Assembly (NCBI GenBank): GCA_009760855.2 | Contig: WPIO01000179.1 | Location: 223,001 to 287,000, forward strand | From: Cristatella mucedo | Lineage: Eukaryota; Bryozoa; Phylactolaemata; Cristatellidae | DNA: 64,000 nt | Reading direction: 5' to 3' | In this document: positions 54,601 through 64,000 of the stretch, in pieces | Numbering within the stretch: position 1 is the stretch's first letter | Layout: every line of letters begins with the position of its first letter | The notes under the pieces: model-generated | What the model was told of the DNA's origin: nothing | Databases searched by the model: none | The model's input: only the letters and a program-made list of their open reading frames with translations | Program-made: the position numbers and the translations under genes

Positions 54601-57134
54601 GTCGGACGCACCAACACATTCCCTACAAGGAGAATAAGAATCTCACCGGCACCGCTCGCTACGCGAGCATCAACACTCACCTCGGCATTGGTAAGCGATT
54701 TTGCTGCTACGGCCCGCAGGAGCAAGTGTGGCTGCACAGGTGCCGGTGAGGCCGGCATGCTAGAGGCTGCATCTGCTCTCTAGCAGCCTTATTTATATAG
54801 CAGCAGAAGTGCCTTGGTGGCTATCACCATCACTTGTGGTGAGCAAAAAATTATTCCTGCTGCAGGACTCGAACTCGAACTACCTGGGTCGGGAAGTGCA
54901 GGCTCATTGCCCGTGGGTTACTTGGGTCCTGCACGTGTCTGTTTAGCAGATTTTCCCCTTGCCCCCCACCGGCTTTCGGTCCTCTAAAGTTTGATCATCG
55001 TTTGAGCAGCTCTCGATGTTTGGTTACACTCCCTTTTTGAGAGGCTCTCAGCAAAGCACATGCTAAATGCTCCCCGGTGCCATGGCATGAGTCGCTGAGT
55101 GCACCATAAGTCTTTGAATGGTGAAAGCTATGCTAGCCCACTGACAGTTTGTATCCGGGTCTCGGTATCGTTGTGCACAATACCGCAGTTGTTTGCCGAT
55201 GCTTTCTTATAATCAGCTGTTACAAAAGTATGTTCATTAGTATGGTAAAGAAGACGATGAAAGCTGGTTGGGACAGGCTGTTGCAGAAAGTATGCATGAG
55301 ACATGAACTGCAAAAAAATGTGCAGAAGAGATTGTGTTCTATGAGGACAATAAGCTAGTTGTTTTTACTCTTCTTACTTAAAGTCTGCTGCAAGTTGCAG
55401 CTCTTGCTCTGCATGATGCTGGACTGTAAATAATAATAATAATAATACACTTGATAAAAAGTGTCCTCAGAAACTCAATCTCTTTCTTGGCGCTTTACAT
55501 TTGTAAAGGTCGCTAGCATAGTTCTTACCAATTGACATACTGTGCTGGCTTGGGGCTGCCCCGCCCCACTTGTGCCCGACTGCATGTTAGAGCCCAGAGG
55601 CGGGGAATACAAGCCACCGTTATGCGAAACTTACTGCAGTGTCTCAAGATACGGTGGGTAGCCCTCTTTGTCTGCCGAAGTAATCAATGTTAACTTAAAA
55701 GGGAATAAACCGAAAACGGTTCTTAAACCAAGCACGCTTAAAGCATCAAGCCGTTGTGCCGACTGCATTAATGCCAAGAAAACGCAGTTTTGGCATAAAA
55801 TGCACTAGCATAAGCAGTGGTTCTTCGGGCAGATACCAGCCGCCTTAGGACGACCGTGAGGGTAACGTCTTTTTTTATTACTCGTGTGACCGCACTTATG
55901 AGGCAAAATGCACGTCTTGTGAAATTGCATTATGACGATTGTCCCGCCCTAATCTTCAAAGTTGAAGGTTAGCTGATTCGACGGCCTTATTTATATAGCG
56001 GCAGAAGAGCCGTAACAGCTTTCACCACTGCTTGCAGTGTGCAATAAAGAATCGACCACTGCCAGACTCAAACCCACGACCGTGGGTCGCAAAGAGCAAA
56101 CTCCTTACCCCTGGCCAGACAAGGCCACAGTAGCGGGCAGTCGTCTAGTTTTGTCGACTACCGATATTCGGTCCTCATCGAACATCTTTTTCCGGCAGTG
56201 CTCGGAGCGGATTAACAGAAAGGCAAAAGGGGGAGAGCCGTGACTCCCTCATGGCAGCCAATGGCGTCCAGTCTGTAAGCTTAATAACTGCTCGTTCGAT
56301 TCCCACCCCTGTTGGTTTTTTTATTTTGCTTACGGATATTGGAAGGGTGGCAAATGGGCTGCGTCTGGGTGGGGTCAGTCGCCAGCTACTCGCATCCCAT
56401 GTGGTAGTAGGCACTGCCACCCATCTGCTCAATGTCTTCCTCCTAGCTCGGCCATCTGACCACGTGCTTGGCACTTGCAAGAGTGTTGCCAGCCGCCGTC
56501 CGGGTGACCTAGCAGTTAGCGACTCTTTGGCTCGGTGGCCGCGGGCAAGGTCACGTGGCAGCCTTCGCATGAGCATGGGCCCTGCACCGTGCACACAGTC
56601 CACGCAGTCGCCACGGCTCTTGTGGCTTTGATTTGTGTTTGCATTCTGCATTGTGTCGTGTACTATTTATTCAGAGCAGAGTCGTCGCGACGACATGGAA
56701 TCGCTGGGCTATGTCTTCATGTACTTCCTGCGAGGCAGCTTGCCGTGGCAGGGACTGAAGGCCGCCACCAAGAGGCAGAAATATGAGCGCATTAGCGAGA
56801 AGAAGATGTCGACGCCCATCGAGGAGCTGTGCAAGAGCTTTCCTTGTACGTCCGGCGCTGCCACTGTCAAACTGACTGGTCGTGCGGTTTTTTTGTCGCT
56901 TGCCATCCTGCGGTCGTCGTTTGCTGCGTGCAAATCGGCTTGCGGTCTCGCCGAGCTCCACAGCACTGCCTTTGCTGCCTTGCAGCTGAGTTCCCGACAT
57001 ATCTTAACTTCTGTCGTTCACTTCGCTTCGACGACAAGCCGGACTACAGCTACCTGCGGCAGCTCTTCCGAAACTTGTTCCACCGACAGGATTTCACGTA
57101 CGACTACCTGTTCGACTGGAATTTGCTCAAATTC
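45589..57134 (+). CDS. Casein kinase 1 delta/epsilon, kinase domain (6 exons; 3' end open)
   Basis: Ser/Thr kinase of the CK1 delta/epsilon (Doubletime, Hrr25) type, acting in circadian, Wnt, DNA-repair and vesicle pathways in known animals. Six exons total 885 bases, exactly 295 codons, and align without gaps to the family's kinase domain. Landmarks: glycine loop '[10 protein letters not shown]' (15-24), Lys38, 'HRDVKPDN' with Asp128, 'DFG' with Asp149, '[10 protein letters not shown]' with Arg178, 'LESLGY'-type motif, and the basic '[13 protein letters not shown]' region. Two substitutions stand out: Gly36 in place of the near-invariant Ala of the VAIK motif, and Leu44 where human CK1 delta has Thr44. 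The last exon ends on a gtaagt donor, so the C-terminal regulatory tail must be in further exons that I could not find before 64,000. Reading through the donor would give only three more codons and a stop. Delta versus epsilon cannot be decided. Confidence 0.95.
47690..47847 (+). mobile_element. Possible Tc1/mariner transposase remnant
   Basis: In kinase intron 1, a plus-strand frame at about 47754 reads '[13 protein letters not shown]', which resembles the second-Asp block (W.DES.F) of Tc1/mariner transposases. The expected following 'G.DG' is changed and no other part of the transposase is clear, so this is a short decayed piece at most. Confidence 0.45.
47848..48163. repeat. Tandem duplication, two 158-bp units
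   Basis: Units 47848-48005 and 48006-48163 both start 'gtgtaattctggagt', contain 'cagcagctagtaccggaact' and 'gtcataaaacgt', and end 'gtggcttt'. They differ by scattered substitutions and small indels, so the duplication is not recent. In kinase intron 1. Confidence 0.9.
48164..49857. other. Kinase intron 1, remainder
   Basis: No exon of the kinase or another gene recognised. CAG/CTG-rich stretches near 49570-49760 make Gln-rich minus-strand frames that look like low-complexity artefacts. Confidence 0.5.
49858..50015 (-). repeat. tRNA-derived SINE, family B
   Basis: Minus-strand copy. The plus strand starts with 'taataatataattcatttac' (tail), 'atagcgcc', 'acaatctctattcatgctct', then the head 'gcccacgacctcagtcatca' and 'gcgagcaccttagccactgg'. 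Ends about 195 bases upstream of kinase exon 2. Confidence 0.8.
50211..50321 (+). CDS. CK1 exon 2
   Basis: Acceptor ctaaag, donor gtgagt. Encodes '[19 protein letters not shown]' and '[17 protein letters not shown]', including catalytic Lys38. Gly36 and Leu44 lie here. Confidence 0.96.
52821..52882 (+). repeat. (CT)n microsatellite
   Basis: Interrupted CT array in kinase intron 2, immediately followed by 'ccccag'. Confidence 0.93.
53376..53524 (+). CDS. CK1 exon 3
   Basis: Acceptor cgttgcag, donor gtgcgt. Encodes '[20 protein letters not shown]', '[18 protein letters not shown]' and 'LLLADQL', the hinge and the start of the C-lobe. Confidence 0.97.
53900..54035 (-). repeat. tRNA-derived SINE, family A
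   Basis: The plus strand reads 'ttagctgattgaatagcctc', 'gtgccttaacggctgtgacc', a diverged B-box region and 'tttacccctggcccaagac'. In kinase intron 3. Confidence 0.75.
54462..54690 (+). CDS. CK1 exon 4
   Basis: Acceptor gctgcag, donor gtaagc. Encodes '[19 protein letters not shown]', '[14 protein letters not shown]' and '[17 protein letters not shown]': the catalytic loop, DFG and activation segment. All catalytic residues are intact. Confidence 0.97.
54778..54925 (-). repeat. tRNA-derived SINE, family A
   Basis: The plus strand reads 'agcagccttatttatatagc', 'gtgccttggtggctatcacc', and B-box region 'aggactcgaactcgaac' with a short internal duplication. In kinase intron 4. Confidence 0.75.
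55427..55515 (-). mobile_element. LINE 3'-end fragment
   Basis: AAT tail at 55429-55446 followed by the LINE terminal block ('ctcaatctctttcttggcgc' then 'tttacatttg'). Only the last 80 or so bases of the element were inserted, an extreme 5' truncation. In kinase intron 4. Confidence 0.8.
55965..56125 (-). repeat. tRNA-derived SINE, family A
   Basis: The plus strand reads 'ttagctgattcgacggcc', 'ttatttatatagcggcagaa', 'gagccgtaacagctttcacc', then 'agactcaaacccacgacc' and 'ccttacccctggcc'. In kinase intron 4. Confidence 0.8.
56675..56845 (+). CDS. CK1 exon 5
   Basis: Acceptor attcag, donor gtacgt. Encodes '[18 protein letters not shown]', '[20 protein letters not shown]' and '[17 protein letters not shown]'. 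The '[10 protein letters not shown]' variant resembles fungal and plant CK1 more than the vertebrate 'YFNLGSLPWQ'. Confidence 0.97.
56986..57134 (+). CDS. CK1 exon 6 (last one found)
   Basis: Acceptor ccttgcag, donor gtaagt. Encodes '[20 protein letters not shown]', '[20 protein letters not shown]' and 'FDWNLLKF', the end of the kinase fold. The intron before it is only 140 bases. Confidence 0.96.
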
Positions 57135-58413
57135 GTAAGTGCTTAGATGTGGCGGCACACAGGACTGCATGTGCAGTGTGTGTCATTTATTCTAGTATCA
57201 CTGCCCCCCCCCCCCCGACACCGATGAAGTGAGGCTCTCTAGTCCTGGCTTGCTCTTGCCTGGTATAGCTGTTTTCCGGGGCATGAATTGTGACTTGTTG
57301 GGTGCCGTAATAGTCTTTTGCTGCCCGTAAACCGTAATTATTCTATAACGGGAGTGTGGACAGAGCCTGCAGAAAGAAAATAAACTCACCACACAAAAAG
57401 GCCAAATCTGCTCAAGTCTAAGCCGATTTAATTCCTGGATGCGTAAAAAATGTGTGCTGAATTGTTTACACTATAAAGCTTCACCGACAAAATTCGGGTA
57501 GAATCAGCGATCTTATGTGGTGCATAAGAGAAAGTTATGTGCAGATAAAAAAAAACGTGACTATTTTAGCAAATAAACACGTAAATCGTAGCACTATCAC
57601 AGTAAAGAACACTCAAACTTCAAGTGAGCATAAAAACTAAGAACTTTACATTATGAACATAGAAGTGGTAATATGTTCTGGTGTTGGAGAGCATCTATTC
57701 TCAGCCACGAAGTCGTTATAAGTGGAAAACCTTTGCTCAACGTCAACATTTCCGTGACTCGTTTGATTGCGATCTGGAACAGTGGTGAGAGCCGGGAGCA
57801 CTGTGCTCTTTGCCAGCCTTCGACAGCAGTCAGATGCCTGACATTAGATGATTCTCGTACTCGTACTTTTGACATTCAGCATCAAGGTCCGATCGATGTC
57901 TTTTCTTATCACTTTTCACTTTGGAGTGGCATCAAAAATTCTCTGGTCAAAGATGCATGCCGCCCCATCATGCTACCTTGCTGGGCTGGCTGGCAGTAAC
58001 CTTGCACAAGTATTTGCACTTCTTGCAGGCATCACATTAAAGGTGCACATCTGCCAAGATCTATAAGATTATACAACTGCCTTGCCATTTCCTCCCCAGT
58101 ATTAAAACTGAACAAATAAAAATTAAGACTGCCAGTGGACATGCAGTATGTTAAAAATTTGAAGTGCCGAATGACTTTCTTATTTATGTCTGCATCTTCA
58201 CTAGTGCATCGCAACACTCCTTGTCGTAAATGACCAAAAATAAGCTTCGAATTGCTGCCTTTTAGCAACACTTCAATGCTTTCTTTGGCTCAGCCACACT
58301 GACACTGTCAACTTCCACCACGGAATCTCGAAGTGTGTCTGCGTAGTCTCTGTTGCCCAAATGCTATTCAGCCTGGACCCAGGGCTACCTAAGTGTTAGG
58401 ACCGGGAGGTGAG
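57135..58413. other. Presumed kinase intron 6, no exon seen
   Basis: A poly-C run lies at 57206-57217. AT-rich sequence with no CK1-tail-like frame and no recognised repeat until the LINE copy. Confidence 0.5.
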
Positions 58414-59472
58414 GTAGTAATAATAATAATAATAATAATACACGATAAAGAACCACCAGAGAACTAAATCTCTTTCTAGGTGCTTAACATTTGCTGCAAA
58501 GGAAACGCGATCGGATGGCCAGTGGTAGCATGCTCGACAAACAACAAGAATAACATGGTTGGGGTGCCGTGCACGGGGTCAGCATGCAAGTGTCGTTAGT
58601 GGCAGCATGCAACAGTGTCAGCACGCATAAGCACGTAAAGGACGAATCACATGGACCCACCAAATGCTGTCATAAATAAATATGTGTTTGTAATTTCTTT
58701 TTAAATGTGGTCAAGTCAGGGGATGTGACGCAAGTGGGGAGTGAGTTCCAGGCTTGGGAGCAGACGAAGTAAAGGCACGGTCTCCAAAGGATTTGAGGTT
58801 TGTACAAGGTATAAGTAAACAGTTAGTTTCCGAAAAGGCTTGGCCTGATGGGGGAGTAGATCTGATAGGTAGGCTGGAGTCAGAGAATGAATGGACCTAA
58901 AAGTGAGTGACAGAACCTTAAAGTCGATCCGTTGCTTGACTGGTAGCAGTGCAGGTCAGCGAGAAGTGGTATGATGTGGCAACTGCGATGCTCACGACAG
59001 ACAAGCCTAGCTGCAGAGTTTTGCACCATCTGTAATCGCCTGATTGCACATGCTGGTAGACTAGCAAGCAGTGAGTTACAGAAGTCAAGAAGGAATGTCC
59101 CAAATGCTGGACCAACTTAGATGTGGTATTCCTTGTCTAAACAAGCCCGAATTTTAGCAGTGTAGTGTAGCTGAAAGTATGCAAACTTGATTGTGGCAAT
59201 GATGTGGCCATCTAACAAAGGGTCACTTTGGAACATGACACCTAGATTTCGTGCAGATTCAACAGGAGATATGCTCGCAGAGCCGAATTTGAGCGGCAGC
59301 CTTTCCAATTCCTGAATCACACTTGGTTTGCCCATAGCTAGTAAGTTAGTTTAATCATCATTTAATTTAAGAAAACTTGATGCCATCCATGTGTGGATGT
59401 TATCAATACATGCAGCAAGGGAGTTAAGAGAATTCGATGTGCCCCAGGGCTGGGAGGGATCAAAGCAAAGGT
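58414..59472 (-). mobile_element. LINE copy, 3' two-thirds, decayed
   Basis: AAT tail at 58415-58440, terminal block 'agagaactaaatctctttct' then 'aggtgct', then near-full collinearity with the copy at 41.8-43.3 kb up to the segment coding 'CFDPSQP' (about 59460). The minus-strand frame at 59117-59335 keeps 'MGKPSVIQELERL', 'ARNLGVMFQSDPLLDGHI' with stops elsewhere. 5' truncated. Confidence 0.9.
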
Positions 59473-60107
59473 AATCTTGGGTAATGCTTGCCTTGGCCTT
59501 ATATCTAGTAAGCTAATTGCTGTCAGCACCTGGGAGCATAGCTGAAAAGTTCTGTACAAGACTGGCTCTTGTTTTACTCCGGTAGTGAAGAGGGGAAGTT
59601 ATCCAGTTCAAGATTTAACAGTGTGCCTGGCAAATTAAGTGCTGCATTAGGCCCTTCGGATCGTTATTGAAGGCTTTTTCCTGTAGCTTGCTTTTCCGGT
59701 CGCTGGTGCTAGCTCATGAATCAAGTCAAAGCCCAATTGTATCAAGTAGTTGGAAGCAGTTTTGTAGTTGACCTCTGAATGTTGTGTAGTGACAACGGCT
59801 TGGGTAGAGGAAGCATCGCTCAGCTTGAGTCGCCGAAGCAGCTTTGTTGCAGTTGTTGTCTCGTGGAAGATGATGTAAATCAGTTTTCTGTGTAAATATT
59901 GGTTCACTCTACCAGCATAGCCGGTTAAAAACAAACGTATGTTGTCAGTCCTGTAATGGCAAGGCACATGCACAGCACACAGGGCTTGTACAGGGATGGT
60001 GTTAAATTTTGGAACTCATCCAACTGGAATGCTGCTTTAACGAAACATTCAACTAGATTCTGAGCAAACTCATTATGAGCCATTGATGTAGAAGATAAAT
60101 AAAATAA
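59473..60107. other. No gene seen
   Basis: No recognised domain. Short minus-strand frames (59647-59973) have no family match I can name. Confidence 0.45.
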
Positions 60108-60278
60108 ATCCTAGCTGATTAAACAGCCTCTTGTATAGCGACAGGAGAGCCTTTACGGCTATCACCCCTTGCAGTGGTGATAAAGGATCGCCCACCACAA
60201 GAATCGAACCCATGACCTCCCCCCATCGAGGTCGTGAAAGCAACCGCCTTACCTAGTATGTCATCACGGCTCACCAAG
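60108..60278 (-). repeat. tRNA-derived SINE, family A
   Basis: The plus strand reads 'aataaataaaataaatccta' (T-rich tail on the element's strand), 'gctgattaaacagcctctt', 'gagcctttacggctatcacc', 'gaatcgaacccatgacct' and 'ccttacctagtatgtcatca'. Well preserved. Confidence 0.88.
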
Positions 60279-60929
60279 ATTTATAAGGAGCATACTGCAC
60301 TAGTGTCACTCAAGACTAGCATCATCTGCTAACAGGGGAGATCGCATCAAGTTCCTCTGCTGCTGCTGCCTCGGGCGTATGAGGTTTCAGGAATAAGGGA
60401 CTTCTTCGTGGGGCTGTAATTGCCATGGGAGCAGAGTGCGACCAAACAAATATCACTCCGCTGATTCTGGTGGTGGTGATATGCCGCCTTTGCCTTTCTT
60501 TGGTGCACTGTCTTTCGAAGTGCTTCTTTGAAGCATATTAGTTTCTAGTTGCTTTTGTATTCCTGAAAATCTGTCGCAAACGAAATGGCGCTGCAGACAC
60601 ATAGCCACACCTGACAGAGCTGTAGGCTGGCAGGATTGTAACCACCTCGACGAGGTTTGAAATGGACACTGGCTGCTAGTTAAGCTGTACCCTTAGTGTA
60701 CCTGTATATGGCTGTGCCACTCATTTCTTTAATCCGAATACACTGTTTTTACCTCGCTGGGAAAGCTGCAGCACGAGTGTTGCAGCTTAACTGCCGTCGC
60801 TGGCCGTTGCACTAGGGTAGTGAACGGCCGGCTGAATGTAAAGTTTAAAAAAATTCCATTCAAGGTCAGCCGTAAATCTAAGTTACCCTAAAACAAAATC
60901 TGGCTTTAGGTCCAATAACTGTAGCCACC
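60279..60929. other. No gene seen
   Basis: No recognised repeat or exon. Confidence 0.45.
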
Positions 60930-61337
60930 GTGCACTTTATTTCTGTCCCTAAGGATACCTCGAGTATAAAGGTGGTCGGTATTGGGCAACTCGAAGAAGG
61001 TATCAGGTTTTATTCCCTAGACTTGCCCACCCAAGTGCCTGTACTGTGCTCTACACCTGCGGCGAGTGTGTGTCTGCGTGGGAACTCTCTGTATGATATG
61101 GGCTGGATGCCTCCTGCGTTGTATTGCAAGCCGGATGATGACCGTGCCCTCGCATGGCTGCAGTGGGACTGCCATTTGCCCATGCATCTCTACAGTGTGA
61201 TTGCCACTTCTAGACACCAACAAAATGTATTTTGGTGTCGTCAGCCCCTGCATGCACCTAGCCAGTGTGTGCGTTCGTTTTTGCGTTTGTTAGTTGCTCG
61301 TCAATTGCAAGTCGTGTTTGCACTGTGCAGCCACTGA
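60930..61337 (+). pseudogene. Open frame of possible Copia-type origin
   Basis: 135-codon plus-strand frame. The stretch 'KVVGIGQLEEGIRFYSLDLP' resembles the start of the GAG-pre-integrase segment of Copia retrotransposons (IG.G....G.Y.LD), but the His-rich zinc-binding residues that should follow are not evident. It may equally be chance or part of an unrecognised gene. Confidence 0.25.
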
Positions 61338-62528
61338 AAGCTGCCCAGTTCCAATTACAGTCAGCGAGAGGCTCATCCCAGCAGGCCTACAGCCACCGCT
61401 CGGTAAAAAAAAAGTGTTAAAGAAAATTAAGATTGCCGAGTGCCCTTTGATGGGTGTGCTGCTCTGCTAGTGACATAATGAGGGGCAGCTCCTCTGGACT
61501 ATTTTACGGCAAGTTGATACTTATGTATAAATAATTTAGATTAAAAATCATTTTGGGCCATTCTAGCTGCGCGAACTGTGAACGGGACAGAGTGGATGAA
61601 GGCAGGAGAGAGAGAGCGAGAGTAGAGAAAAATCCCATCGACTGCTACACAGTATATGGATGTCCAAGGTAGTCACGTAGTCAGCCCTTGGCTTGGAGGC
61701 TGCTGCTGTAGTCTTCGAGCTGCTTGGGGGCAGCACCTCATCATTTTCCCGACCGAGGCATGCCCCCCCCCCCCGACTTGCTTTCCGGTATTATCCAAGT
61801 CCGTCATCCTTGTCAATGAAAAGGGTATGCCCGAGAGGAGGCTGGTGCCGGCCGGCTCTTTCATCACAGCCTCTGCTTGACCCGTCCGAGTAATGCTCGG
61901 TTTGCCCTGGCTCTTGGCTGACTCCTGTTCTGGCAAACTGACCATGCACGTGCCAGTCGGGCCTTCAGTCAGGCACTCGGACCGGAGAGCTGGCGCTGCT
62001 GCTGCCTCCTGCTTCTCCATGTCGCCTCATCTCTTATCTCTGTAAATCGCGAGATGTTGCTTGGCTTGGCTGACTTCCACTGCTGGTGGCCTTGGCTGCC
62101 CGGTGTAAGCTGGTCCGTTTCTCACATCGTTAGGCCTGCTTAAGGCGTTTTTACCCCGTGTGGCGCCAGGGACTCCTATAGCACGTGTGCGGCATTCCTG
62201 AGCCGCCCGGTCGCTTCCGTTCCATTTACGCACACACACACACCCCCCCCCCCCCCGGGAAACATCTAAGGCCACATGCACAGTGGTGGGGTGCCACAAA
62301 TCTTGTGTTTTTGGTGACTCGTTCCTGGATGTAATCAAATCTCTTAAAAAAATATCAAGGTAAAATGAAAACAGAGCTCCCACCTGATAAGCAGGCTGAG
62401 AGGCAAGGGCCCTACGACTTTCGACTGTGCCTACGTGACCGTCGGAATTCGCTTGAAACCTGGCCCCCATTTTTACCACGGCATCAATCTTCAGCAGTTC
62501 ATTGGCTTCATCATTTTTATCGCCGTGA

Positions 62529-62530
<2 letters not shown>
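61338..62530. other. No gene seen; homopolymer runs
   Basis: A (CA)n-poly(C) stretch at 62231-62256 and a C-run at 61767-61776. A phase-compatible acceptor-like 'ataagcag' at about 62393 opens a plus-strand frame, but it does not look like a CK1 tail. Confidence 0.4.
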
Positions 62531-62608
<78 letters not shown>

Positions 62609-62664
62609 AGCTCTCTGGAGCTCTCTCTCTCTCTGGAGCTCTCTCTGGAGCTCTCTCTCTGGAG
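62531..62664 (+). repeat. (CT)n microsatellite with GGAGCTCTCT units
   Basis: Pure CT array at 62531-62606 followed by variants carrying 'ggagctctct' units to 62664, which suggests replication slippage plus local unit homogenisation. Confidence 0.93.
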
Positions 62665-63365
62665 CCCTTCTTAACAGAAACGACTAGTTCACAATCTGGT
62701 AACTTCCTAATGGGATTACCGTAATTCGCTCCTCGGCTCGCTGTCCGACACATCGTGGCAGCAGCTCTGCAGATCTGAGATCTGAGAGAGCAGCTCTGCA
62801 GAAACACGAATGCTCTCTCAGATCCTTATCGCCGACTGGCCGTTTCAGTCAGCTACCCGAACACCGAGGGTCATAGGTCTGTCGCCTATCTCCAGTGCCG
62901 CAGACACACCTTCGCCGTAGGGCTGCGCAAGTACCGCCGCGATTGCGTGGCAGTGTTTGAGGATGGGCAGGCAAGTCCCTCAAAGACAGCCATGGGACGT
63001 TGCAATGATAAGCACAGATGGCTTGCACAAAAGACCACAAACTGTAAAAAAAAAAATAACTTAAATAGGCCCACGAAATACAGCCAGCCAGAGGATGCTT
63101 GCAAAGCTGCATAGTGGTGGTCTTCACAACAATACTTACTGTGAAAATCAACCAAAAACGATGAGTAAAAGCAAAAGTGAAGATATCCGTGCTGCTCGTC
63201 CTCCTGGCATGCTAGGTTATATGCCTCGTTGTTCTTGCTCATCAGTATCTGGCCATCCAGCGGTTTGCCTACCGAGGCCACTGAGGCTTGCTTAAAGATA
63301 ATTGTTCCTTCTTTAGTTATCGTTTGTATTTTTTGGTGGGAGAAAACCAGCCGTCCGGCAGTTGC
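62665..63365. other. Spacer with an unexplained open frame
   Basis: A plus-strand frame without an initiating ATG is open from 62777 to 63114, following acceptor-like 'ctctgcag' sequences. It encodes a Arg/Tyr/Cys-containing peptide ('YLQCRRHTFAVGLRKYRRDC'). No family recognised; it could be an exon or chance. Confidence 0.25.
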
Positions 63366-63495
63366 CCTAGATCTTAGCCCAGGGGTAAGGCGCTCCCACT
63401 TGCCGACTCAATAGTCGTGGGTTCGAGTGTTGCGGCCTGCAATCCTTTGCACACCGTGGGTGGTTATTGCCATTAAGGCTCTTCTCCGGCTTTTT
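63366..63495 (+). repeat. tRNA-derived SINE, family A
   Basis: A-box 'cttagcccaggggtaaggcg', B-box 'gggttcgagtgttg' (diverged), body 'attaaggctcttctccggc', then a T-run. The tail is shortened. Confidence 0.75.
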
Positions 63496-63682
63496 TAAAA
63501 ATTGGGCTGCTATACCAGCTCTTGCACTGACTGCCAAGTCATGTTGTACCAGCTTTGTTTGGTCACGTGGCAATGTCGGTCATCCTAGTACAGCATTTGC
63601 TGGGTCTTTGTGATTCATCCTTCGTGTGCATGTACCTGCTTACACGGTGCCTGTTGCTTTCGGATGTTACCACTGATCATTT

Positions 63683-63726
63683 GGTAGTGCTTGCTATACA
63701 GCATGGTAGTGCTTGCTATACAGCAT
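63683..63726. repeat. 22-bp tandem duplication
   Basis: Two identical copies of a 22-base unit (63683-63704 and 63705-63726), each starting 'ggtagtgcttgctatac'. It sits directly before the LINE/SINE-B tail fragment. Confidence 0.95.
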
Positions 63727-63785
63727 CTGTAAAGTGCCTAGAAAGAGATTCAGTTCTCCAAGGGATGGTATTATCATTATCTTGT
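63727..63785 (+). repeat. LINE/SINE-B tail fragment
   Basis: 'gtaaagtgcctagaaagaga' and 'ttcagttctccaaggg' match the shared 3' end of the LINE and SINE-B, followed by ATT-rich sequence. Confidence 0.7.
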
Positions 63786-64000
63786 ATACTTCGAATGAAT
63801 CGCTAGTACCTCGTGAAATCGCTCAGCTGGTTATTGCTCAGTAAGCAGTTTGTGGGTAGAAATGGTAGACATTCCATTCGTCATTAACTACATCAGTTGC
63901 TTTGTCCACCGACTTTTGCACTGCACCCGCACCCTTTTATCGGTCGACTGCCTACGACGCCCACGCCCGACGAAGTTTAATGCTAGCAAGTCCACGAGCA

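Noticed and set aside
62365-62530. CK1 C-terminal tail exon
   Set aside because: A phase-compatible acceptor-like site opens a frame here, but the peptide lacks the basic, Ser-rich character and any motif of CK1 delta/epsilon tails and runs into a CT repeat.

Overview
The window is nuclear DNA of a metazoan, most likely an invertebrate. Small exons are separated by introns of 0.1 to 4.6 kb. Microsatellites, L2/CR1-type LINE copies and tRNA-derived SINEs fill the introns and spacers. I saw no operons, bacterial signals or CRISPR array. The species cannot be named from the sequence alone.

Three host genes are recognisable. (1) A plus-strand endo-beta-N-acetylglucosaminidase (ENGase, glycoside hydrolase family 85) runs from about 11.2 to 34.7 kb. 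I reconstructed it as 12 coding exons with matching phases, giving about 733 codons and the GH85 catalytic Asn/Glu pair. (2) A minus-strand single-exon gene at 38.7-39.3 kb carries a Yae1 domain, the adaptor for Fe-S cluster delivery to ABCE1. (3) A plus-strand casein kinase 1 delta/epsilon gene starts at 45,589. Its six exons encode exactly 295 codons of kinase domain, ending at 57,134 on a good splice donor; the C-terminal tail exons were not found. Less certain are a cysteine-rich minus-strand exon at 36,668-36,894 and a possible minus-strand first exon that shares a promoter with the kinase gene (about 44.8-45.2 kb).

Layout: 0-10 kb is repeat-rich with degenerate LINE and SINE copies and a GC-rich block at 8.4-9.2 kb. 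11-35 kb is ENGase, with repeats in its introns. 35-40 kb is GC-rich and holds the cysteine-rich exon candidate and YAE1. 40-44.3 kb is a repeat cluster, including a LINE copy with an open reverse transcriptase frame. 45-57 kb is the kinase gene. 57-64 kb is repeats and unexplained sequence.

The most informative non-genic signal concerns mobile elements. One tRNA-derived SINE family (SINE-B) ends in the same roughly 45-bp tail as the resident LINE, as expected of a SINE copied by that LINE's machinery. A second, commoner family (SINE-A) ends in a T-rich tail. The three recognised genes act in unrelated housekeeping pathways (free N-glycan breakdown, Fe-S/ribosome recycling, kinase signalling), and nothing suggests they work together.
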